Below, piece after piece: positions 6,320-12,776 of a DNA stretch of 31,630 nt (position 1 is its first letter; each line of letters starts with the position of its first letter). The translations under genes and the position numbers were made by a program. The DNA lies in the NCBI GenBank assembly GCA_946405695.1, contig CAMJIA010000014.1, positions 1-31,630 on the forward strand. The letters are read 5' to 3'. The notes under the pieces are model-generated. The model did not search any database and was not told the DNA's origin. It saw only the letters and a program-made list of their open reading frames with translations. Origin of the DNA: an uncultured Prevotellaceae bacterium (GTDB taxonomy: Bacteria > Bacteroidota > Bacteroidia > Bacteroidales > Bacteroidaceae).

Positions 6320-8485
6320 TTATTGTAATAATAATCTGAATTTCACAAATAAGGAGCGTCCAGGTTTCTGGAGTTTGTAGTTGTCGTAGGTGGTCTGATT
6401 GAAGAGATTATCACAATCTAGCGATAAGCTATAGCGCTCTTTCATCCATGAGTAGGTGATGTTAGCACCAAAGATGCTCTTCTCTGGTATACGGGCCTTT
6501 GTTTCTTTGGCACCATAGGCCTCCCACGATAGGTAGTACCAGTGTACCCATTGGTAGTCTGCACCGATATAGAGGTGAGAGGTGAGTGGTAGAAGGTGAG
6601 AGACCAAATGGGCTGCATCGTAGCGCACCTCTGCATTGGCGAAGAGCCACGGGCGGTTGGGCACGCGATTATTATAGGTTACCGATTGTTTGCCAGTTGA
6701 AAGATATTGGTGCTTGTCGCGCGCATCTTGCCACGACATGTTGGCAACCACCTGCAGGCGTCGATTCCAATCGTAACGAAGTTCGCCTTCTACACCCTTG
6801 ATGTGTATAGCAGGTTCGTTGGCATACTGCATGGTACCCTCCTTCTCTGTTATCTGTGGCTGGATATAGTTGTCGACAAAGCGCAGAAAACCATTTACCT
6901 CATAATAAAAGGTATGGGTTCCGTTCTTCAGTGTGCCGAATAAACCCAAGTTCAGGTTGTCGCTTTTCTCTGGTTGCAATGCGAGGTTGGCATAAATAGT
7001 CGTACCGTTTCCCAATAGCTCTCGTGACAAAGGCAAACGTATACTATGCTCATAGCTGGCCTTGACGGCAAGTGGCTTGAAGATTTCGAAGCGAGTACCG
7101 ATGCCTCCACCCCAACTGCTCTGGGTATTGGAAGCCTCCACCTCCCTTACACCAGTAAGAAATGGGAGGTCGGTTTGTTCTACGGATAGATAGTTGATAT
7201 AGTCTTTCAGGAAGAAGGTGTTATACAGTCGGCCACCCAATAATGACTGGTTGTACGCCAGTCCGATGATATGTTTAGCCATCACGTCGTTGGCAGGCTC
7301 AAACTGTATGTCTACGGCATCCCAACGATCGTTGCCGATGCGTTGGAACGAATAGCTGAGGTTCAGCGTGTGCTCATCAGAAAAACGGTAGCCCAGGTCG
7401 CCACGTATTGTAGTCAATGGGCGCTTGATGTGTCGCTGCGAGAATGCACGACCGTTTATTTCGTTTCGCGAACTCTTGATATAGTCACCATTCCAATCGT
7501 ACTGTCTGTGGGCTGTATCCGTTGTAATGCTGTGGTCCCAAGTATGCGACAACGAGAGGTTGAGGCTCAGGTCTTTCAGCAGGAAGTGGCGCTTCTGGTA
7601 ACGGGCACCAATGCTCCACGACTTCGACTCACGCTCAGCCTGTCCGATGACGCGTGTCTGTACCTGACCCGTCTGCAATTCCTTGTGCGTTGTCTGGAAC
7701 GATGCTGTTACGAAAAACTCATCTGCCCACCACTTGTCTGTGAAGCCTGCCTCCAGTTGTGCTAATAGGCTGAAGTAATCGTCATGAAAACGGCGGCGGT
7801 CTTGAGGCAGGTATTTGCGTACCTCCTCGTCCCACACCTCTACATCATGCATCATGTAGTCGTTCTTCGAGTAGTTTACACCTAGAGTGGGGCGTAGCGT
7901 CAGTCCGTTCTTGAAAATGTATTGTCCATTGATGTCGCCCCGATGGGTATGGAATGAGCCGAACCCGTAGGAGGCATCCAAGTAGTTCTGTTTCTTGCGA
8001 TGCGTCACAATATTCACGGCACCGCCTAGTGCATCGCTGCTGAGCCAGGTGGGTACCACACCTTTATAGACCTCTACGTGGTCTATGATGCTGACGGGAA
8101 TATTGGCCAGCGTGACCCCTGAACCTTTCGTGTCCAAGGGTATGCCGTCCAGGAAATATCTCACTGAGCTTCCCGTCATGCCGTTGATGCTCAGGTCGAA
8201 GTCAGAGCCCATACCACCTTCCTCGCGAATCTTCACACCTGCCGTGCGGTCTACCAACTCACTGATGGAATGGATGGAGCTGGCCATAGAACGCACGTCA
8301 ATAGCATTCACCGACAGTGCTCCTTCGCGCAGTCGCTGGGTATTCGTCTTACCGACAACTGTCACGCCTTGCAGCGCGACAGTGTCTTTCTGCATGTCAG
8401 GCTTCTTTTTCTTCGACTGCCCGTTGACAGCCAATGTGCCTGATAGCAAGAGCAGGGAAAGCAGTATGGTGCTTGTCAGTTTCAT
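6320..8485 (-). CDS. TonB-dependent outer-membrane receptor (second of the locus)
   Basis: The 721-residue product has a signal peptide (about 1-22, ending VNG-Q), a Lys-rich segment, a TonB-box-like VTVVGKT and a plug domain (about 40-155, with RYFLDGIPLDTKGSG and HVEVYKGVVPTWLSSDALGG). A 22-strand-type barrel ends in RSLFVKFRLLLQ. There is no N-terminal carboxypeptidase-like domain, so it is not a SusC-type protein. It starts 9 bp after the cbiK stop and is followed 29 bp later by the DUF4374 lipoprotein gene, a receptor/surface-lipoprotein arrangement. The riboswitch upstream makes a corrinoid, cobalt or precursor substrate likely; a siderophore or haem cannot be excluded. Residues near 629-638 (SHLLPLTSHL) come from a 7-bp repeat tract. 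Confidence 0.88.
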   Translation of the reverse strand: MKLTSTILLSLLLLSGTLAVNGQSKKKKPDMQKDTVALQGVTVVGKTNTQRLREGALSVNAIDVRSMASSIHSISELVDRTAGVKIREEGGMGSDFDLSINGMTGSSVRYFLDGIPLDTKGSGVTLANIPVSIIDHVEVYKGVVPTWLSSDALGGAVNIVTHRKKQNYLDASYGFGSFHTHRGDINGQYIFKNGLTLRPTLGVNYSKNDYMMHDVEVWDEEVRKYLPQDRRRFHDDYFSLLAQLEAGFTDKWWADEFFVTASFQTTHKELQTGQVQTRVIGQAERESKSWSIGARYQKRHFLLKDLSLNLSLSHTWDHSITTDTAHRQYDWNGDYIKSSRNEINGRAFSQRHIKRPLTTIRGDLGYRFSDEHTLNLSYSFQRIGNDRWDAVDIQFEPANDVMAKHIIGLAYNQSLLGGRLYNTFFLKDYINYLSVEQTDLPFLTGVREVEASNTQSSWGGGIGTRFEIFKPLAVKASYEHSIRLPLSRELLGNGTTIYANLALQPEKSDNLNLGLFGTLKNGTHTFYYEVNGFLRFVDNYIQPQITEKEGTMQYANEPAIHIKGVEGELRYDWNRRLQVVANMSWQDARDKHQYLSTGKQSVTYNNRVPNRPWLFANAEVRYDAAHLVSHLLPLTSHLYIGADYQWVHWYYLSWEAYGAKETKARIPEKSIFGANITYSWMKERYSLSLDCDNLFNQTTYDNYKLQKPGRSLFVKFRLLLQ
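6572..6599. repeat. Four 7-bp units (GAGGTGA type) inside the TonB receptor gene
   Basis: Plus-strand units are GAGGTGA, GAGGTGA, GTGGTAG and AAGGTGA, followed by GAGACC. They match the tract in cbiB at 374-408, including the variant second-type unit that starts GTGG. The encoded residues (SHLLPLTSHL) probably sit in a loop between late barrel strands, just before LYIGADYQW. Confidence 0.75.
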
Positions 8486-8494
8486 GAAAGGGTA

Positions 8495-9628
8495 TTATTC
8501 CTCTGGGTACATTGAGTGGTAAGCATCCTCGAAGAATTCAGCATTCTTCGTGTGGTTGATCCACACATTACGAACACCCTCCAGTTCCAGCAGACCCAAT
8601 GGGTGATTGTTGGTAACAGGAACAACTGGTGTGTAGTTAGCATGGTTGAAGAACTCGAACCAGCTGTTCTCTTCGTGCTCAGGATTATTGGGGTGGCTCC
8701 AGTACTCTTCGCCTTCACCAGCCATATCGTTGTGAGCGTGGTCACCAGCGATAGACATCAGGGCGTGCAGATAAACCTTACCCGTGTTGTAACCCTTCTC
8801 CTGCATACGAGCCATCACGTCCTGCTTGTAGTTGCCGTCCATATCAACGGTACCAACGAAGTATTTAGGATTCAGCTTCTGCAGTTCCTCTTCGAGCTGT
8901 TCGTAACGAACGTTAGCCTTAAAGGTGTCGTACTTGTCAGGGTTACCATGACCCATGAAGGCTACAACACCATCAGCAGCCTCAGAAGCATACAGGGCAT
9001 TCAGCTGTTTAGCAACCTCCTTGACGTCCACTTCAGGTTTGTCCAATAGAGGCATACCAAAGAAGATGGCTTCGTCGTCAGCCAGCTTTGCCAGATATTT
9101 GTCGTCGAGGTGAGCCTTGCCGATATAGCCATTGTTCATGAACTTCTTGACAGAAGCTACTACAGCAGCAAACTCCTCACCAGGGATGACCTGCAGAGAC
9201 TGTACGTAGATTGTGCTGTACTGGGCAGCACCAATGGCGTGCAACAGGTAGCGGGGCTCGTAGTAGTCACGCTTTACAATGTTACCGTTGTCGTCTTCGT
9301 TCTCACCTACGCTGGCGCGGTTGATACAGATGTCGCTGGAGAAACTCATATAGACGTCAGCCTCAGGGAAAGCTTTCTCGTAGGCGGCTATCGTCTTGTC
9401 AAAAGCCTTGAAGGCGTTATCCCACGTAGAACCGAAGGCTACGAGCAGTACTGCAACGTCCTTCTTCGATGAAGCTTTCTGGGCAGCAACGGCCTTGTCG
9501 TTGATGTCATACTCTGAAATCAGGTTCGTAACGGTGCTTCCTGAGTCGTCATCGCCACAAGCGGTTAGTACTGGGGCTGCCATAGCCATTGCTACGAGAG
9601 CCAGCATGAATGTCTTAATCTTCTTCAT
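8495..9628 (-). CDS. cbiK: Exported CbiK-type sirohydrochlorin cobaltochelatase lipoprotein
   Basis: CbiK inserts Co2+ into sirohydrochlorin (or precorrin-2) without ATP. Family marks here are LLVAFGSTWDNAF (61-73), VQSLQVIPGEEF (142-153), His227 in FMGHGNPDKYDTF, and His297/His299 in SIAGDHAHNDMAGE, where CbiK has its second metal-binding His. The chosen start (9626-9628) gives a signal peptide with Cys24 in VLTAC followed by GDDDSG, so the protein should be a lipoprotein outside the inner membrane and perhaps surface exposed. At 377 residues it is over 100 longer than Salmonella CbiK (264); much of the extra is the leader, an insert near 105-120 and a C-terminal extension after residue 300. 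Periplasmic CbiK is known in Desulfovibrio. The start overlaps the btuB stop by 14 bp, implying coupling. Whether it chelates, dechelates or only binds is open. Confidence 0.85.
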   Translation of the reverse strand: MKKIKTFMLALVAMAMAAPVLTACGDDDSGSTVTNLISEYDINDKAVAAQKASSKKDVAVLLVAFGSTWDNAFKAFDKTIAAYEKAFPEADVYMSFSSDICINRASVGENEDDNGNIVKRDYYEPRYLLHAIGAAQYSTIYVQSLQVIPGEEFAAVVASVKKFMNNGYIGKAHLDDKYLAKLADDEAIFFGMPLLDKPEVDVKEVAKQLNALYASEAADGVVAFMGHGNPDKYDTFKANVRYEQLEEELQKLNPKYFVGTVDMDGNYKQDVMARMQEKGYNTGKVYLHALMSIAGDHAHNDMAGEGEEYWSHPNNPEHEENSWFEFFNHANYTPVVPVTNNHPLGLLELEGVRNVWINHTKNAEFFEDAYHSMYPEE

Positions 9629-11828
9629 AGTAATCTTTTTTGTTAGTTGATAGATTATGTTGTTTAACACTCTTTCCGTAATTCAACTTGACGACCACCT
9701 TGCCATAAACCGTCGTTCCTGACGTGTTGCTGCCCAGATGGTAGGGACGCATGGTGCGGTCCACGTAGTTGAAGATGTTGTCAACGCCCGCCTCCAACCT
9801 GAAACTTGCAATCTTGAACCTTGAAATCTGAAAGTCGTGAGTGGTGTTTATGCGCCACAACTGGTAGGCACGTCCGTTTCCGTTGTTTTCATAGTAGCGT
9901 TTGCTGCTGCCTCGTGTCGACAGGTTTACGCCCAACTTGTAAATCTTGCTGAACGCATGGTTATACATCACGGAGGCGTTCCATTTATGGTGCGCCATTC
10001 CGTCAATCACCACCGTCTTCATCTGTTCTGTGTCTGCATCATAGAGGTGTGCTTCCGTGTCGAGATAGCTGTAGCCAGCAGTCATCGACAGTTCCTTGGT
10101 GAACTTGTAGGCCAGCGTCACGTCCACGCCACAGGTGCGTGCATCGTCCATGTTCTTATACATGCGTGCCTGAACATGATTGCTTCCGTCGCCCAGATAG
10201 GCTGTTGTGATGCCAGCAGGAATCTCACCTACAGGCACATTCACCAATGCTATCATGTTGTCCAACTTGTTGATATAGCCCGTCACTGATGCTGTCAGCC
10301 TGTCGCCACGATACTCCACGTTGGCTGACCAGTAGTTGCTGGTCTGTGGATCCAGCTTGGTATTGCCCATATTGAAGAACGTGCTGCTGCCCATAACGTG
10401 CAGATAGCGATAGTAGAGTTCCTTGACGGTAGGGGTCTTGAACCCCTGGCTCCAACCCAGTCTGAAACGCCAGTCGCCTACTGAGGCCATTGCGCTGATC
10501 TTGGGTGTTATCCTGAAGCCAAAGTTTTGATTATCAACCAATCGTAAGCCTGCCGTGATGTTCAACCACGACAGTTTATTGAATTCGTCTTGCACATACA
10601 CAGCTGTCGTCCAGTCGCTGGCAGTGCCCTTTTCTGTGCGCTCTGGAGCTTTCAGGTGGTCGTAGCGGTATTCTGCTCCGACATTGATGGTGTTGCTATA
10701 GGGCAAATGGAAGATGCCTTTCAGCTGTCCCATCACACGCTGCTGGTTGCTCTGCAACTTCCGCTGACCAGGATACATTGCTACAGAGAACCACTCACCG
10801 TTCTGCTCGCCATATTCCTCACCTTCCAGCAATACATAATCGTAGTGTTTTGCAGTATATTTGTAATAGTAGGCGTGCATGTTCCAGTCTATGTCAAGTG
10901 TGACGTAGTCTTGTAGCGAACCTTTACCTCCCAGTTTCCATTTGCCACCCACAGATGCTGAGGCGTTGTTATAGTGCAGGTCGTAGGTATAGACATCACA
11001 ACTGGCGTGCTTGCCATCTCGAGGACGCATGATGTCCTTTTTGTAGTAAGTGCCGTCAGCATACAGCTCTATCTTCTTCGTTGGTTGAAATGTCAGACGC
11101 TCGGCTATCTGCCAGTTGCGGAACTTATTGACTGTCTTGTTCTTGCTGTCTGTCAGTACCATCGCCTCAGCCCATTCCTCGCTAGTATTCTGCCAACCGT
11201 CGTTACGCTGCAGTTGGAAATTGGTTTGGCTACTCCATTTGCCATAGTTCAATGCCAGCGTGTTGTGCTGTCGCAGGTCGTTGTGGGTGCCGTATTGGGT
11301 ACTGTTGTCGACATATAGTCCCTTCTGTGTGTGCTTCTTGGTGATGATATTAATGACGCCAGCCATGGCATCCGATCCATACAGCGCACTCTGTGCACCT
11401 TTCACTATCTCTATCTTCTCGATGTTCTGCGGATCGATGAGCCCTAAGTCGTTCTCGCCTCCCACATCGCCATGAATGCGCTTGCCGTCTATCAGTATGA
11501 GGATGTACGAGTTGCCCAGACCTCCCAACTGCATCTGACTGCCCATGTCGCCTTCGCTGAAGGCAAACGATGCTGTTAGACCATTGAGAATCTCCTCCAA
11601 GCTCTTGCCACCATAGCTGTCGAGCATTTTACGTGAGATGACCTCGGTCTGTACAGGCGCATCTTTCAGCAGGTGCTGTGTGCCAGTACCTGTCACGACG
11701 ACCTCTTGCAATTGCTGTTCAAGGTCTGGCATGCTTTCCTTTAAGCGCGCCTCTTTGTCTGTCGTCTGTGCCTGTAGTGCAGTCAGCGAACAAATCATCG
11801 CCACTGTTACCAGCCATCGTTTCCTCAT
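9615..11828 (-). CDS. btuB: BtuB-like TonB-dependent vitamin B12 receptor
   Basis: Starting at ATG 11826-11828 gives a 737-residue product with a signal peptide (MRKRWLVTVAMICSLTALQA) and a TonB-box-like EVVVTGTG near residue 42. The plug domain (about 50-150) has DAPVQTEVISRK, ILILIDGKRIHGD and IEIVKGAQSALYGSDAMAG, and a barrel follows. An open frame extends upstream to 12083 but crosses the riboswitch and is not the real start. Position directly behind a cobalamin riboswitch is the main ground for calling it a cobalamin transporter. After the strand TVYGKVVVKLNYGK the protein has about 18 further polar residues ending DYYEED, unusual for an outer-membrane barrel, which normally ends on an aromatic residue. 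Part of that tail overlaps the cbiK start. Expression should fall when adenosylcobalamin is plentiful. Confidence 0.9.
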   Translation of the reverse strand: MRKRWLVTVAMICSLTALQAQTTDKEARLKESMPDLEQQLQEVVVTGTGTQHLLKDAPVQTEVISRKMLDSYGGKSLEEILNGLTASFAFSEGDMGSQMQLGGLGNSYILILIDGKRIHGDVGGENDLGLIDPQNIEKIEIVKGAQSALYGSDAMAGVINIITKKHTQKGLYVDNSTQYGTHNDLRQHNTLALNYGKWSSQTNFQLQRNDGWQNTSEEWAEAMVLTDSKNKTVNKFRNWQIAERLTFQPTKKIELYADGTYYKKDIMRPRDGKHASCDVYTYDLHYNNASASVGGKWKLGGKGSLQDYVTLDIDWNMHAYYYKYTAKHYDYVLLEGEEYGEQNGEWFSVAMYPGQRKLQSNQQRVMGQLKGIFHLPYSNTINVGAEYRYDHLKAPERTEKGTASDWTTAVYVQDEFNKLSWLNITAGLRLVDNQNFGFRITPKISAMASVGDWRFRLGWSQGFKTPTVKELYYRYLHVMGSSTFFNMGNTKLDPQTSNYWSANVEYRGDRLTASVTGYINKLDNMIALVNVPVGEIPAGITTAYLGDGSNHVQARMYKNMDDARTCGVDVTLAYKFTKELSMTAGYSYLDTEAHLYDADTEQMKTVVIDGMAHHKWNASVMYNHAFSKIYKLGVNLSTRGSSKRYYENNGNGRAYQLWRINTTHDFQISRFKIASFRLEAGVDNIFNYVDRTMRPYHLGSNTSGTTVYGKVVVKLNYGKSVKQHNLSTNKKDYYEED
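9798..9834. repeat. Imperfect 7-8 bp TTGAAAC-type tract near the 3' end of btuB
   Basis: TG dinucleotides inside TGAAA- or TTGAA-like units fall at 9800, 9807, 9815, 9822 and 9829 (spacings 7, 8, 7, 7). The tract encodes the end of a barrel strand and turn (QISRFKIASFRL) before EAGVDNIF. It is more degenerate than the other tracts in the window and may be chance. Confidence 0.5.
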
Positions 11829-11853
11829 TAGTTTTCTTTCTTCTAACTTCTTT

Positions 11854-11878
11854 AAAAAGTGGGAGACCCTTGTCTCAC
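11854..11878 (-). terminator. Candidate attenuator hairpin in the btuB leader
   Basis: On the minus strand GTGAGAC, loop AAGG and GTCTCCCAC form a short hairpin (GAGAC/GTCTC core, possible extension around a bulge) followed directly by TTTTT at 11854-11858. It lies 26 bp upstream of the btuB ATG, where a riboswitch-controlled terminator would sit. The stem is short, so it could be a weak terminator or simply a leader hairpin. Confidence 0.45.
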
Positions 11879-11881
11879 GAC

Positions 11882-11902
11882 ATAAGTCTCCCTGAGACTT
11901 AT
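11882..11902. promoter_or_regulatory. Perfect 9-bp inverted repeat in the btuB leader
   Basis: ATAAGTCTC (11882-11890) and GAGACTTAT (11894-11902) are exact reverse complements around the 3-nt loop CCT. In the btuB leader RNA this hairpin precedes the candidate attenuator and shares its GTCTC/GAGAC arms, so the two could exchange partners. It is likely part of the riboswitch expression platform. Confidence 0.65.
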
Positions 11903-11965
11903 ATAATAATACACGTATCGCACCTTGCAGTCTAACCCCAGAGACTGGCAGCGATGCATTTGTTT

Positions 11966-12108
11966 GAAGAGGCAGGTATTCTGACTTGCAGCCTGGTAAC
12001 GAACGTCTTCCCAAAAATATCAGTGACATCGTGTTCGCACCAGCTTCTGGCTGCTTACAGCTGCGGGACAGTTGAGGACTCACACCTCATTCCCTGACCA
12101 ATTCGGGT
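11966..12108 (-). promoter_or_regulatory. Cobalamin riboswitch controlling the btuB-cbiK-cob operon
   Basis: The minus-strand leader carries the conserved parts of the cobalamin riboswitch in order: AGGGAATGAGGTG (12095-12083), GAGTCCTC, CCCGCAGCTGTAA (12067-12055), the B12 box as GTCACTG (12027-12021, usual GCCACTG), GGGAAG (12012-12007), and AATACCTGCC (11980-11971). This aptamer binds adenosylcobalamin or related corrinoids and usually represses downstream genes when bound. It begins just after a consensus promoter and ends about 140 nt before the btuB ATG, leaving room for the hairpins at 11854-11902 as expression platform. The edges are approximate because outer stem P1 was not folded. 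Confidence 0.95.
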
Positions 12109-12109
12109 A

Positions 12110-12140
12110 CAAAGATACGAATAAGCGAGAATAATACAAA
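12110..12140 (-). promoter_or_regulatory. Bacteroidetes-type promoter of the cobalamin operon
   Basis: TATCTTTG at 12110-12117 matches TAnnTTTG, and TTTG at 12137-12140 lies 19 bp upstream, the expected -33/-7 arrangement. Initiation would fall a few bases before the riboswitch. Just upstream the A/T-only inverted repeat AATAAAAA / TTTTTATT (about 12141-12162) follows the stop of the upstream deacetylase gene and may help end that transcript. Confidence 0.8.
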
Positions 12141-12164
12141 ATAAAAAGACAACTTTTTTTATTG

Positions 12165-12776
12165 TTATTCGAAGATCTTGAAGGCGTAACCCTCGGCCAT
12201 AAGCCACTCAATGGCGGCAGGCAAGGCGATGCGTAGCTTCTCGATGCTCTTCAGCGAGTCGTGAAAGGTGATGATGCTACCGTTGCGGGCATAGCGCTTC
12301 ACGTTGTTCAGCACATCCATTGACGTCATCCATTTGGAATAGTCACGTGTGACGAGGTCCCACATGACAATCTTGAACTTCCTACTGAGCCACGCATACT
12401 GGTCGTGACGCATCCAGCCGTGAGGCGGACGCACCAGATTGGTATGTAGGTAGGCGTTGGCCTTCTCTACGTTGTAGCTGTATTCGTGGACAGTGTGGCG
12501 CAAGCCACCCATGTGGTTGTGCGTATGGTTACCTATGCGGTGACCCTCGTCGACGACACGCTGGTGCAGTTCAGGGTATTTGCGAGCGTTGTCGCCCACC
12601 ATGAAGAAGGTGGCCTTGACGCCATACTTCGCCAGCGTGTCGAGGATAAAGGGCGTAGCCTCAGGGATAGGCCCGTCGTCGAAGGTCAGATAGACGGCCT
12701 TCTCATTGGGGTCCATACGCCAGAGTGCTTTAGGGTACATCCAGCGCAGCCATTTGGATGGTTGCTCAATAAACAT
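12165..12776 (-). CDS. Polysaccharide deacetylase (NodB domain, CE4 family)
   Basis: The 203-residue protein is a compact NodB domain that would remove N-acetyl (or other acyl) groups from a sugar polymer using a divalent metal. Motifs in order are TFDDGP (31-36, Asp33 and Asp34), the metal-binding HxxxH as His84 and His88 in NHTHNHM, RPPHG (116-120), WDLVTRDYSKW (139-149) and the final catalytic His172 in ITFHDS. No signal peptide is evident, so it may act in the cytoplasm or at the membrane on a lipid-linked glycan. Its ATG overlaps the DUF2723 stop by one base (TAATG), so it is translated with that membrane protein. The actual substrate is unknown. Confidence 0.92.
   Translation of the reverse strand: MFIEQPSKWLRWMYPKALWRMDPNEKAVYLTFDDGPIPEATPFILDTLAKYGVKATFFMVGDNARKYPELHQRVVDEGHRIGNHTHNHMGGLRHTVHEYSYNVEKANAYLHTNLVRPPHGWMRHDQYAWLSRKFKIVMWDLVTRDYSKWMTSMDVLNNVKRYARNGSIITFHDSLKSIEKLRIALPAAIEWLMAEGYAFKIFE

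Noticed and set aside
9629..9670. 14-residue extension of CbiK
   Set aside because: The internal ATG at 9626-9628 gives a proper lipoprotein leader; the extension would spoil it.
11829..12083. N-terminal extension of the BtuB-like receptor
   Set aside because: The frame passes through the cobalamin riboswitch and leader hairpins; the normal signal peptide starts at 11828.
12141..12162. Strong intrinsic terminator after the deacetylase gene
   Set aside because: The inverted repeat is A/T only and overlaps the next promoter region; stem stability is too low to call a terminator.
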